Program-made: the position numbers and the translations under genes
Origin: G965205525 sp965205525
Lineage (GTDB): Bacteria; Pseudomonadota; Gammaproteobacteria; JABABF01
Length of the DNA stretch: 64,000 nt
Direction of reading: 5' to 3'
NCBI GenBank assembly: GCA_965205525.1
Contig: OZ242171.1
Span: 434,001-498,000, forward strand
The notes under the pieces: model-generated
Told to the model about the DNA's origin: nothing
The model's database searches: none
The model's input: the letters and a program-made list of their open reading frames with translations, nothing else
In this document: positions 8,012 through 15,965 of the stretch, in pieces
Numbering within the stretch: position 1 is the first letter of the stretch
Layout of the letters: each line of letters starts with the position of its first letter

Positions 8012-8869
8012 TTAAAGGCCTTCCATGGGAAACTCTTCCGGTCCTTTCATCGGCGGATGGCCGTCTTCTAAGATGGCCCGCATTCTCTCTTCCACCTTTG
8101 CCTGGCTGCCTTTGTGGGTAAAGATGTAGAAGCGTCCCTTCTCCACTCCCTCAAACACCAGCTCTGCCGCTCGCGACGGCGACTGCGCATCCTGAAAAAC
8201 TTTGGCGAAGGTCTCCTCTGCATCCTTCATCGCCTGTGCCCGCTCCTCTTCGCTGCGCCCGTGCTTCCGGGGGCGGCTGCGCTCGGAGAGATGAATGCGG
8301 GTCTGCACGTAGCTGGGGCACAGCACCGAGATGCCGATGGAGCTCCTCTTGTCCTGCAATTCCCGGTACAGGGTCTCCGACAGGGCTACCACGCCGTGCT
8401 TGCTGACATTGTAGGGAGCGATGCCCGGGCAGGAGGTGACACCAGCGATGGATGCGGTATTGACGATATGCCCTTCCTTTTGGGCCAGCATTTTCGGCAG
8501 GAATGCCTGTATGCCGTGAATCACCCCCCACAGATTGACCCCCAGCACCCACTGCCAGTCTTCCAGAGATGTCTCCTCCATGACCCCGCCGCCGCTCACC
8601 CCGGCATTGTTGCACAGCAGATGGGCGCCGCCGAAGCGCTCCCAGGTTTCCTCTGCCAGCTGTTCCAGCTGCTCGGGCTTGGATACATCGCAGGGCAGGG
8701 TGAACAGCTCTATATCGCCGAGGGCATGGCGCGTCTTTTCCATCGCCTCATTCTCAATATCGGCGATGACCACTTTCATGCCCAGTCTGGCGGCGTGCTC
8801 TGCCAGTGCCCGGCCGATGCCGCTGGCACCGCCGGTGATCACCGCCACCTTGCCCTTTAAATCTTTCAT
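8012..8869 (-). CDS. Short-chain dehydrogenase/reductase (classical SDR)
   Basis: NAD(P)-dependent oxidoreductase of unknown substrate, presumably cytoplasmic. Classical SDR signs are clear: cofactor motif TGGASGIG at residues 12-19, NNAG at 87-90, and the Ser140, Tyr153, Lys157 catalytic set (YNVSK). The 285-residue length fits the classical class. I start it at the ATG whose complement ends at 8869 (MKDLKGKVAV), which gives the usual short lead into the first beta strand; a start five codons upstream is possible. It is closely similar to the SDR at 18084-18935, sharing 'NLWGVIHGI/NIWGVIHGI' and the 'FYIF' C-terminal segment, so the two are paralogues. Together with neighbouring reductases it hints at lipid, terpenoid or steroid-like substrate catabolism, but this is only context. 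Confidence 0.88.
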   Translation of the reverse strand: MKDLKGKVAVITGGASGIGRALAEHAARLGMKVVIADIENEAMEKTRHALGDIELFTLPCDVSKPEQLEQLAEETWERFGGAHLLCNNAGVSGGGVMEETSLEDWQWVLGVNLWGVIHGIQAFLPKMLAQKEGHIVNTASIAGVTSCPGIAPYNVSKHGVVALSETLYRELQDKRSSIGISVLCPSYVQTRIHLSERSRPRKHGRSEEERAQAMKDAEETFAKVFQDAQSPSRAAELVFEGVEKGRFYIFTHKGSQAKVEERMRAILEDGHPPMKGPEEFPMEGL

Positions 8870-8929
8870 CCGGCCGCTGCCCAAAATTTGCAGAGGGGAT
8901 GAGCTGCTGGGCTTGCAGCTATCTTTGGA

Positions 8930-9961
8930 TCAATCCGGCAGATCATTTTTCAGCAGCTGTTTGCCTTGGTTCTCGCCCCGGAACAGGCGCAGCAGGGTGC
9001 GGGGAATATTCAAAAAGCCCTCCTGCACATCGCTGCGCTGGATGATTTCATCGGCCTCAATCCAAGCGGCCAGCTCCTTCTGCGCTTCCTCCATGCGGTC
9101 TAAATAATCTAGCATCAGGAAACCTTCCATGCGAATGCGGCGGAGCACCAGCTGGGTCATGTTGCCGGGGCCGCCGCCCCTGTCCTCCTTCCTGTTGTTG
9201 TAGCTGGCGATCTGTCCGCACAGCACGATGCGCCCTCGCTCTGCCATGCAGTCTATAGCGGCTTCTAAAATCGTCCCTCCCACGTTGTCAAAGAACACGT
9301 GCACGCCTTCTGGGCACAGCGCTGCCAAGCGCTCGGCCGTATCCTCGCCGCGGTAGTCTATGGCAGCGTCCAGACGGCATTCCCGAAGCAGCCACTCGCA
9401 TTTTTCTCTGCCGCCGGCGATGCCGATGCTGCGGCATCCCTTCAGCCGGGCAATCTGCGCCGCCACCGAGCCGGTGGCGCCAGCGGCGGCGGATACCAGA
9501 ACGGTTTCCCCTGCCACCGGCTTGCCCACCTGCAAAAGCCCGCACCAGGCCGTGATACCGGTGCCTCCCAGCACCCCCAGCACGAGCTCCGGCGGCACCC
9601 CCGGCGGCACCGCCGCCGGTGCAGTGAGAGCCGCCGGGTCGGCGACGACATAGTCCTGCCAGCCGAACATGCCCTGCACCAGGCTGCCCTCCGGGAATGC
9701 CGGATCTGACGATTTTTCCACCCGGGCCAGGCTGACCGCCCGCACCGGCTCATTCAGGACAGAGGGAGGAAGATAGGTGGGGGTGGCATCCATCCAAGTG
9801 CGCATGGCGGGGTCAAAGCTGAACCAGAGATTGCGTACCAGCAGCTGGCCGGCCTTTGTGTCCGGCTCCGGCAGCGGAGTCTCCTGATAGTGGAAGTTAC
9901 TCTCCTCCACCATGCCCTGGGGCCGCTCAGCCAGCAGCCATTGGCGATTGATAGCAGACAT
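8930..9961 (-). CDS. NADPH-dependent CurA/prostaglandin-reductase-like MDR enzyme
   Basis: Zinc-independent medium-chain reductase, probably reducing the double bond of alpha,beta-unsaturated ketones or aldehydes with NADPH. The nucleotide fold signature AAAGATGSVA lies at residues 158-167, preceded by 'GGTGITAWCGL'. The N-terminal 'FSFDPAMRTWMDA' segment is typical of the YncB/CurA and leukotriene B4 dehydrogenase group, which lacks the zinc ligands of alcohol dehydrogenases. The length of 343 residues is normal. The start ATG complement ends at 9961. It lies 60 bases downstream of nothing on its own strand except the sulfotransferase gene (50-base gap), and the SDR gene follows after about 60 bases, so the two reductases may be co-transcribed. 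Substrate not determinable from sequence. Confidence 0.87.
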   Translation of the reverse strand: MSAINRQWLLAERPQGMVEESNFHYQETPLPEPDTKAGQLLVRNLWFSFDPAMRTWMDATPTYLPPSVLNEPVRAVSLARVEKSSDPAFPEGSLVQGMFGWQDYVVADPAALTAPAAVPPGVPPELVLGVLGGTGITAWCGLLQVGKPVAGETVLVSAAAGATGSVAAQIARLKGCRSIGIAGGREKCEWLLRECRLDAAIDYRGEDTAERLAALCPEGVHVFFDNVGGTILEAAIDCMAERGRIVLCGQIASYNNRKEDRGGGPGNMTQLVLRRIRMEGFLMLDYLDRMEEAQKELAAWIEADEIIQRSDVQEGFLNIPRTLLRLFRGENQGKQLLKNDLPD

Positions 9962-10011
9962 ATGCTGTCCTCGGTTGCAGGTTGCTTAGCTTATCAGCAA
10001 TGGCGAGGCAG

Positions 10012-10926
10012 TCATGCTGAATTTTGCGTTTGGCCGGCACTGCGATACCAGCGGAACAGCCTGCGCAGTATTGCGCTTTGTCCCAGTACAGCCATCGCCC
10101 TGCTGTTGTATACATTCATGGAGAACCGGTAAAACTGCATTTGCAGTTTTGCCCCGATGCCGAGAGCGGCCCATTGCCTCTGAAATTGCTCATCAATATG
10201 ACGATACAAATCGTTTTCTGCAGTTGTCTGCTGTTGAATCTCTGCCAGTATATCGGGTTTCATCTCTGCAGATTGGGGCCGCTCTGACCCTTGGTTTCTC
10301 TTCAGATAACAGCGCAATTTCCAGCCCATCATGCGAGACAGCAGAAAGACAAAATCAGTATGTCTCTCGGTCAGACCTACGAGCATGAATTGCTCCTGTA
10401 TAAAATCTTTTGCTCTTTCCATGTTTTCCTCTGTTTGGGTTATCTTTCCGTCCTTTTCCATCTTGACGATGAGCAGCTGGTGCGGGTTATCAGGTCTAAA
10501 GTCAATAAAGGACGTGTGCCGTACTGCTTTCGTTTGGCGCATATGTTCTTCTAGCGTATAGGCGCCTCCTTCAGGAACTACTACCCAGTAGGGTACCTTC
10601 TCGCTTTTAGAGTCTCTGTACCGATGGCCATAGTCGGATAGAATTCTTTCCATGGGTTCGCGCCACAAGTTGATATACACACTCCTGCGCGATAAGAATT
10701 GATGGATGCCATAAGGCATATGGCCGTAGATAAAATCATACGAATCTCTCTCTTGCTGTGTCATCTGCAAAAAAGCGGCAAGACAGCTGTCAGCTGAACG
10801 GCGCGGAGCTAAAGAAAGGAAATCTAGAATATTTTTCGCCGGATAGTGCGAACTGATCAGACCGACAGCGGAGGAGCCCCCTGTCTTCGGCGTATGTATA
10901 AAAATAAGTACGGGCGCTTTGTGCAT
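10012..10926 (-). CDS. Sulfotransferase family 2-like protein
   Basis: Predicted PAPS-dependent sulfotransferase acting on a carbohydrate or other hydroxyl acceptor. Residues 11-19 (HTPKTGGSS) are the 5'-phosphosulfate loop, and R89-x-P-x2-R94-x2-S97-x-Y99 forms the 3'-phosphate site. Both are hallmarks of the heparan-sulfate 2-O-sulfotransferase-like family found in many marine and surface-polysaccharide loci. It has 304 residues and no signal peptide or membrane anchor, so it is cytoplasmic. The gene is more AT-rich than its neighbours, visible in its many AAA/GAA/TTT codons, which may point to recent transfer. A good promoter stands just upstream (10973-11001). The acceptor is unknown. Confidence 0.8.
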   Translation of the reverse strand: MHKAPVLIFIHTPKTGGSSAVGLISSHYPAKNILDFLSLAPRRSADSCLAAFLQMTQQERDSYDFIYGHMPYGIHQFLSRRSVYINLWREPMERILSDYGHRYRDSKSEKVPYWVVVPEGGAYTLEEHMRQTKAVRHTSFIDFRPDNPHQLLIVKMEKDGKITQTEENMERAKDFIQEQFMLVGLTERHTDFVFLLSRMMGWKLRCYLKRNQGSERPQSAEMKPDILAEIQQQTTAENDLYRHIDEQFQRQWAALGIGAKLQMQFYRFSMNVYNSRAMAVLGQSAILRRLFRWYRSAGQTQNSA

Positions 10927-10972
10927 AAAGACAATCTAAAAATTCATGCCGACATTACTATTAACGCTGGCA

Positions 10973-11001
10973 ATTATAAGCAGGGCATGCAGCGCAGTTA
11001 A
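10973..11001 (-). promoter_or_regulatory. Sigma-70-type promoter of the sulfotransferase gene
   Basis: On the minus strand, TTAACT (4 of 6) is followed after exactly 17 bases by a perfect TATAAT. The predicted start lies about 40 bases before the ATG. Confidence 0.55.
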
Positions 11002-11006
11002 CAGTT

Positions 11007-11024
11007 TTGGCAGCGCTGTGCCAA
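11007..11024. terminator. Hairpin after oxyR
   Basis: A perfect 6-bp stem (TTGGCA/TGCCAA) with a 6-base loop lies 17 bases past the oxyR stop. On the minus strand it is not followed by a T-run, so it is only a possible Rho-independent terminator or RNA stabiliser. Confidence 0.3.
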
Positions 11025-11040
11025 GAGCGGGCGGCAGAAG

Positions 11041-11931
11041 CTAGGAGCGTCCCTTGCTAAGAGAGCTGAGGTGCCTTGCAATTTCCCGGAAAAATGCATT
11101 GCCGGGTGTCCCCTTGCGCCATACCAGCCCGATGGTGCGGGTCGGCTGCGGGCGAGCGAAGGGAATGTATTTTACCGCCGTATTAGAGGAATCCACGGCC
11201 ATCTCCGGCATCAGGGTAATTCCCGCCTCGGTGGCCACCATGTGCTTCAGGGTTTCCAGGCTCGTGGCGCGGAATTCGCTGTTTTCAAAGGCGCCGGCCT
11301 TTTTGCACACGGCCAGCGCCTGCTCCCGAAAGCAATGTCCCTCGTCTAAGAGGAGCAGCTCTGTCGCCCCGATGTCGGCGAGCCGTATGCGCCGGCGCTC
11401 TGCCAGGGGATGGGAGCGGTTGACTGCCATCAAAAATGGTTCCTGAAACAGCCGCACCTGCTGCAGGTTCGGCTCTGCCAGGGGCAGTGCCAGCAGTGCC
11501 AGGTCCAGGTCTCCCTCCTGCAGGCTCTTGACCAGCACCTCGGTTTTTTCCTCCGCTAAGCGCAGGCGCAGATCTGGGTAGTGTCGGCGCAGGAGCGGCA
11601 CCGCCCGGGGCAGCAGGTAGGGGGCGAGGGTGGGGAATACCCCGAGTCTGAGCAGCCAGCTGCCCGGGCGGCGGGCGCGCCGGGCCAGCTCCTTCATCGC
11701 GCTGAACTCCCGCAGGATGATCTCCGCTTTTTCAATCACTGGCCGGCCCGCCGGGGTCGGCAGTACGCGCCGTCCGCCCCGCTCAAAGAGGCGAATGCCG
11801 AGGTAGTCCTCCAGTTTGCCCAGCTGTCGGCTCAGGGTGGGCTGGCTGATATGGCAGAGCTCGGCGGCGCGTCCAAAGTGCCTCGTCTGTGCGACTGCTG
11901 CCAAGTATCCCAGGGTGCGGATATTGATCAT
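11041..11931 (-). CDS. oxyR: Hydrogen-peroxide-sensing LysR-family regulator OxyR
   Basis: Transcription activator switched on by a disulfide formed with peroxide. The N-terminal 60 residues are a LysR winged helix ('AAELCHISQPTLSRQLGKLEDYLG'), followed by the effector domain. The redox pair is visible as Cys200 and Cys209 in 'DEGHCFREQALAVC', matching E. coli OxyR Cys199/Cys208 in place and context. The length of 296 residues is normal (about 305 in E. coli). It is the last gene of a leftward cluster (rubrerythrin, Fe-S protein, DUF3501, oxyR) and starts three bases after the preceding stop, so it is probably co-transcribed with its own targets and may autoregulate them. Confidence 0.93.
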   Translation of the reverse strand: MINIRTLGYLAAVAQTRHFGRAAELCHISQPTLSRQLGKLEDYLGIRLFERGGRRVLPTPAGRPVIEKAEIILREFSAMKELARRARRPGSWLLRLGVFPTLAPYLLPRAVPLLRRHYPDLRLRLAEEKTEVLVKSLQEGDLDLALLALPLAEPNLQQVRLFQEPFLMAVNRSHPLAERRRIRLADIGATELLLLDEGHCFREQALAVCKKAGAFENSEFRATSLETLKHMVATEAGITLMPEMAVDSSNTAVKYIPFARPQPTRTIGLVWRKGTPGNAFFREIARHLSSLSKGRS

Positions 11932-11934
11932 TGC

Positions 11935-12531
11935 CTACAGGCCGAGATCCTCTAGCAGCGAGGCCCGGACCGGCTCTGGCAGAGGGCCGCTGTCCTGACG
12001 GGAATCCGGATGGTCGCAGCCGAAAGCCAGGGGGGTGCCCCCGGCGAGGGCGCGCATGCCATCAGCGGGCAGCTGGTAGCGCAGAAAATGCACGGCGGAA
12101 GTTTTTTCTTCATCGGAACGCTTCGTGTCCTCGTCGGCGACTGCGTAGAAGACTTCGCCGTCTCCGATGCGGCACCACATCCGGTGCTCAATGTCCTTCA
12201 GGCGTTTCAGCCGCCGGTGGCGCTCCGCTTCCTCTTCATACTCAATAAACAAAGTGGCCTTGAAGTTGTCGCCGTCAGGCACCAGCGGGTTGTAGGCCGC
12301 CAGTTCTTCCTGCCGCCCTGCATCCTCCTCCGTATTCTCAATGCGCAGCATCTCCATCACCTGATAGAAGATTGTGGTGCGATTTTCAAACAGCAGGGTG
12401 AGATGCTCGCCCAGATGAACCCGGCGCTGCTGCTTGCACTTCATTGCCTTCTCACGCAGGGCCTCGCGCTCCCGGGCGTATTTTTCCAAGTCCCACAGAT
12501 CTTCAAGCCGCAGCGGGCCGGATGCTTTCAT
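11935..12531 (-). CDS. DUF3501 family protein
   Basis: A 198-residue soluble protein of the DUF3501 family, which is regularly found beside rubrerythrin and a GlpC-like Fe-S protein; its biochemical role is not established. The N-terminal half is rich in charged helix-forming residues ('LEKYAREREALREKAMKCKQQRRVHLGEHLTLLFENRTT' region) and contains the family's 'FENRTTIFYQVMEML' core. The C-terminal half is beta-rich and ends in an acidic tail. No cofactor-binding cysteine pairs are obvious. It is separated from the Fe-S gene by 8 bases and from oxyR by 3, strong evidence for one operon. I infer a peroxide-defence role from context only. Confidence 0.82.
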   Translation of the reverse strand: MKASGPLRLEDLWDLEKYAREREALREKAMKCKQQRRVHLGEHLTLLFENRTTIFYQVMEMLRIENTEEDAGRQEELAAYNPLVPDGDNFKATLFIEYEEEAERHRRLKRLKDIEHRMWCRIGDGEVFYAVADEDTKRSDEEKTSAVHFLRYQLPADGMRALAGGTPLAFGCDHPDSRQDSGPLPEPVRASLLEDLGL

Positions 12532-12539
12532 AGGTGCCC

Positions 12540-13895
12540 TCAGATGCCGTAGGCCTGCCGCAGCAGGCGGAGGGGGTGCGGCGGCTCCTCTTCGCTGCCG
12601 AGGCCGTGGGCGATGTGGGAGGCTGCCATCGGGCAGTCGCTGGTGAACACGGCGGCCTTGCTCTTTTTCACCCGTTCTGCCACTGGCTTCAAAATTTTCA
12701 TGGATTTTTCATGGGTATGACGCTTGATGGCATAGGTGCCGTCGTGGCCGCTGCAGCGCTCTATGACCTCCACCTCTGTGTCCGGTGCCAGGGAGAGAAT
12801 GTCCCGGGTCCGGCTGCCGAAGTTCTGCACCCGCTGATGGCAGGCCGCCTGGTAGGCCAGCTTGCCGATGGGCTGCTGAAAATCTGTCTTCAGCAGACCA
12901 CCCTGCTGGCGCAGATGCAGGTATTCAAAGGGGTCAAAGACATGGCGAGCCACCTCCTGCACATCCTCGTCTTCGGGAAACAGCAGCGGCAGCTCCTGTC
13001 GGAACATCAGCACGCAGGAGGGCACGGTGGAGAGGATATCCCAGCCTTCATCCACTGCTCGTCGCAGCACCGGCATGTTGAGAGCTTTCAGTCGTGCCAC
13101 GGACTCCAAATCTCCCAGCTCCATTTTTGGCATGCCGCAGCAGAATTCGGTTTCCAAGAGCTGCGTCGGGATGTCATTGTGCTCCATCACCGCCGCCAAG
13201 TCCTCCTCAATCTGCGGACGGCTCCACCGCCCGTAGCAGGAGCCGAACAGGGCGACTTTCCCCCGGGTCCGGCCAGTGCGGACGGCCGCCGCCGCATCTG
13301 CCTTCTTCTCGCCCCGGCCCAGCAGGGCGTTGAGGGGACGGGATGTGTAGCGGAGCAGGCGCGCTTTGCGGTGAATGCCCATTAACGGCTCTAGCAGAAG
13401 CCGAACCAGGCGATTTCCGAGCAGCGCATTGACAAGGGGGGCGAGCACTGGTCTCGCCGCGAGGCGGCCGACCCGGTCGGTAGCAGCGATGAGCCGTTCC
13501 GACAGCCGGCTTTGCTCTTTGTGAAATCGGACTGCTTTGGCCCGCAGCATCAGGTGCGGAAAGTCCACCTGCCATTCGTGGGGCGGCACATAGGGGCACT
13601 TGGTCTGATAGCAGAGATCGCAGAGGTAGCACTGCTCGCTGACCTTGCGGTAGTCCGAAGTTTCCACCCCCGACACGTCAAAGGAGGTGGATTCGTCAAT
13701 CAGATCAAATAGGGTCGGAAAGGCTTCGCACAGGCTTACACATCTGCGGCAGCCATGGCAGATATCAAATACCCGCGCCAGCTCGGCATTCAGAGCGTCC
13801 TCGTCGTAAAAACTCTCCTCCTGCCAAGGAATTGGGTGGCGGGTGGGGGCTTCCAGCCCCCCTTCCCGCTCCCCTGCCTGGGTATTGCCTGTCAT
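12540..13895 (-). CDS. GlpC/heterodisulfide-reductase-like Fe-S oxidoreductase
   Basis: Predicted electron-transfer protein serving the adjacent rubrerythrin. Two [4Fe-4S] motifs lie in the N-terminal part: Cys46/49/52/56 ('CHGCRRCVSLC') and Cys89/92/95/100 ('CYLCDLCYQTKC'). Two CCG-type domains follow, marked by 'EFCCGMP' and 'CSGHDGTY'. The second lacks the classical double Cys and has CSG, a variation seen in this subgroup. It has 451 residues and no signal peptide; a hydrophobic stretch near the middle may touch the membrane. It lies 30 bases after the rubrerythrin gene and 8 before DUF3501. The electron donor is not visible. Confidence 0.86.
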   Translation of the reverse strand: MTGNTQAGEREGGLEAPTRHPIPWQEESFYDEDALNAELARVFDICHGCRRCVSLCEAFPTLFDLIDESTSFDVSGVETSDYRKVSEQCYLCDLCYQTKCPYVPPHEWQVDFPHLMLRAKAVRFHKEQSRLSERLIAATDRVGRLAARPVLAPLVNALLGNRLVRLLLEPLMGIHRKARLLRYTSRPLNALLGRGEKKADAAAAVRTGRTRGKVALFGSCYGRWSRPQIEEDLAAVMEHNDIPTQLLETEFCCGMPKMELGDLESVARLKALNMPVLRRAVDEGWDILSTVPSCVLMFRQELPLLFPEDEDVQEVARHVFDPFEYLHLRQQGGLLKTDFQQPIGKLAYQAACHQRVQNFGSRTRDILSLAPDTEVEVIERCSGHDGTYAIKRHTHEKSMKILKPVAERVKKSKAAVFTSDCPMAASHIAHGLGSEEEPPHPLRLLRQAYGI

Positions 13896-13925
13896 CGCCT
13901 TCCTGCCCCGGCCTTCCCGGGTTTA

Positions 13926-14354
13926 TCAGGAATTGCTGGCCAGGTAGCTGTCCAAGGTGTTCTGGAACTTGCCGGCGTGGCTGCGCTCAGCCTTGGCCAA
14001 GGTTTCAAACCAGTCGGCAATCTCCGAAAACCCCTCTTCCCGGGCAGTCTTCGCCATGCCGGGGTACATGTCGGTGTACTCGTGGGTTTCGCCGTGAATG
14101 GCGGATTGAAGATTGGCCTTGGTCTCGCCGAAGGCCTTGCCGGTGGCCGGGTCGCCCACTGCCTCCAGGTATTCCAAGTGACCGTGCGCATGGCCGGTCT
14201 CCCCCTCTGCGGTGGCGCGGAACACGCTGGCCACATCCGGCGCACCCTCCACGTCCGCCTTGGAGGCGAAGTACAGGTAGCGGCGGTTTGCCTGGCTTTC
14301 GCCGGCAAAGGCATCGGCCAAGTTTTTGGCGGTTTTAGAACTTTTCAGGTCCAT
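13926..14354 (-). CDS. Rubrerythrin (diiron peroxidase, without rubredoxin domain)
   Basis: Four-helix-bundle peroxide reductase in the cytoplasm. All diiron ligands can be seen in the expected spacing: Glu19 (AGESQANRRY), Glu52 and His55 (GETGH), Glu89 and Glu92 (GETHE), Glu123 and His126 (ERSH). The 142-residue product ends after the bundle, so it lacks the C-terminal rubredoxin domain and must take electrons from another protein, plausibly the neighbouring Fe-S oxidoreductase. I chose the ATG complement ending at 14354 because a GAGGA ribosome site stands 5 bases upstream; a longer in-frame start at 14414 has no such support. First gene of the peroxide-defence operon. Confidence 0.93.
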   Translation of the reverse strand: MDLKSSKTAKNLADAFAGESQANRRYLYFASKADVEGAPDVASVFRATAEGETGHAHGHLEYLEAVGDPATGKAFGETKANLQSAIHGETHEYTDMYPGMAKTAREEGFSEIADWFETLAKAERSHAGKFQNTLDSYLASNS

Positions 14355-14426
14355 GGGGTCCTCCTCGGTTTTCGTGAGTGTGCGATTTTCGCTTGAATAT
14401 CCCGTCGGGGACATTCATTCACTATC

Positions 14427-14456
14427 ATAATCACTAATTCATAGATAACAAGTCAA
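14427..14456 (-). promoter_or_regulatory. Promoter of the rubrerythrin-oxyR operon
   Basis: Minus strand TTGACT (5 of 6) is followed after 18 bases by GATTAT (4 of 6), about 70 bases before the rubrerythrin ATG. The region is a clear AT-rich island in GC-rich DNA. Moderate support. Confidence 0.45.
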
Positions 14457-14466
14457 GTCTATCTAT
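14441..14466. promoter_or_regulatory. Inverted repeat overlapping the rubrerythrin -35 region
   Basis: A perfect 7-bp inverted repeat ATAGATA ... TATCTAT with a 12-base spacer covers the predicted -35. The ATAG and CTAT outer words recall OxyR half-sites, although the canonical 11-base register is not kept. It is a candidate operator for OxyR or another dimeric regulator. Confidence 0.4.
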
Positions 14467-14545
14467 ACTTTCAATGCATTTTGTCTATCAAAGAAATCGC
14501 CTCGCGATGGCTCTTAATCATGCAGATGGCACTCCGCTTTCCAAA

Positions 14546-14590
14546 GGGGGTGAGGGGGTGAGGGGGGTGAGAGCCTTGCGCCGGAGGGGG
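14546..14590 (+). other. G-run tract, possible G-quadruplex
   Basis: Three copies of a G5-6-TGA unit (14546-14570) are followed by a fourth G5 run at 14586-14590. It sits in the 286-base gap between the divergent/tail ends of the rubrerythrin and SMP-30-like genes, which otherwise shows only the rubrerythrin promoter. On the minus strand it is a C-rich tract just past the SMP-30-like stop codon. Confidence 0.4.
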
Positions 14591-14640
14591 CATGGGACCT
14601 TGCTTTGGAAGGGTGAGGGTCTGCGGCCTACTGCACTGCT

Positions 14641-15765
14641 TCAGTGCTGCCTGGCAGGGGAGGGGGGCGGGGCTGCGGAGGGAGAGTAGGGTACGACAAG
14701 CATCCGCTCGCCGGCGAAGGAGCCGAGGTACAGCTTATCCTTCACCGCAAGCCCCACGGTGGCGGCCCCCATCGGCGGCCCCTCATGGGAGAACACGGTC
14801 TTTTTCTCCATATTTTCCGGGCTTATGGCTACGATTTCAAAAGCGGCAGGGCAGGGTTTGTCTAAATTGGAAAAACATCTCAAGGCGTTCCACATATTCA
14901 TGTGAAGGGATGCCACCAAGAGCCGTCCATCCGGGGCCCAAGTGCTGTTATCGGGAGAATTTACCTTCACTTTTCTCAATTTTTTGCCATCTGCCAGCCG
15001 CACCTCCTGCACCAGGTTGTCTCCGGATAGATTGAGGAAAAATGTCTTGCCATCGGGTGCCAGGGCGATGCCGTTCGGCATTAGGCCCTCGGTGCCCTGC
15101 ACCTCTCTAAAACCCTCTCCGGGCCGCCAGGAGTAGATATGCCCCTGACCTTTAAATCCCATTGCGCTCAGCAGCGTCCCGAAAAAGGAATCGCTTTTCT
15201 TCCACATATGGGTTACCAGAAAGCCGCCATCGGGCAGCGCCACCGTATCATTCAGGAAGGCTTCCGGCGAGGCCTTTGCGCAGCCTCGCCAAGCCAGGCT
15301 CTTCACCCCATCCTCCCCGTCGGGAGACCCTATCACCTCAAAGAATTCAACTGACTCCCGCCCTCCGTGGTTCACCACCAGAAGCTGCCATCTGCCGTCC
15401 TCTCTCTGTGACAGGTGCAGCCCGTGGGGAGACAGCTCTGTGCCGGGCTCGCCGGGACAATCCGAGGCTCCCCAGGGGGCCGCCTTAGTGCCGGCCCCCC
15501 GTCCCAAGGGATAAATTTCAAGGTAGGCATTGCTTCTGGTGTCCAGAACTGCCAGACTGCCCGGTGCCCCTTTTATCATGCCTCCCATCTGGCTGATCAA
15601 TACGTGCCGCTCTCCGTACAGGGCCAGATCCTCCGGCTTTTGCAGCCCGCAGATGACCTCAATCCCCGCTGCCTGGCAGGGGGGAGAGCGTCCAGCGGCA
15701 TTAGCCGAGGCGGCGAAGCCCGCTAAGAAGGCGGACAGGAGCAGGTTTAGGAAGAAAGGAAGCAT
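14641..15765 (-). CDS. Secreted SMP-30/paraoxonase-like beta-propeller protein
   Basis: Predicted periplasmic six-bladed propeller of the gluconolactonase/arylesterase/strictosidine-synthase superfamily; substrate unknown, possibly a lactone or ester. A Sec signal peptide is visible (MLPFFLNLLLSAFLAGF then ASANA, cleavage probable after ANA). Blade-like repeats are seen as 'GLQKPEDLALYG', 'LSPHGLHLSQRED', 'GLMPNGIALAPDGKTFFLN' and 'STWAPDGRLLVASLH', with Asn and Asp residues in the places where the family binds its calcium. I use the ATG complement ending at 15765, since an AAAGGAGG ribosome site precedes it. The mature protein is about 350 residues, and the C-terminus is Pro/Ser-rich. It is single-gene and divergent from moaA. 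Confidence 0.72.
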   Translation of the reverse strand: MLPFFLNLLLSAFLAGFAASANAAGRSPPCQAAGIEVICGLQKPEDLALYGERHVLISQMGGMIKGAPGSLAVLDTRSNAYLEIYPLGRGAGTKAAPWGASDCPGEPGTELSPHGLHLSQREDGRWQLLVVNHGGRESVEFFEVIGSPDGEDGVKSLAWRGCAKASPEAFLNDTVALPDGGFLVTHMWKKSDSFFGTLLSAMGFKGQGHIYSWRPGEGFREVQGTEGLMPNGIALAPDGKTFFLNLSGDNLVQEVRLADGKKLRKVKVNSPDNSTWAPDGRLLVASLHMNMWNALRCFSNLDKPCPAAFEIVAISPENMEKKTVFSHEGPPMGAATVGLAVKDKLYLGSFAGERMLVVPYSPSAAPPPSPARQH

Positions 15766-15965
15766 TGGGACCCTCCTTTGCCGAGGCAGACTTTGCATGA
15801 GTCTGTGTATCTTAGTGACTTCCAATCTGCCTGTGCTGGATTAAGTGTCAAGACAGGTGCCCATAGGGGGCGGCTCTGCGGGTGTTGGCCAGAATCCTTC
15901 CCTTTTCTCGTTTCGCCTGAAACCGCACTTCCTTAGGCTATGATAAGGGAACGGAGCGGCATCCC

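Noticed and set aside
14474..14689. Small plus-strand ORF in the rubrerythrin/SMP-30 gap
   Set aside because: It is mostly the G-rich tract and the antisense of a clear gene end, lacks a ribosome site and encodes low-complexity Gly/Arg/Glu residues.
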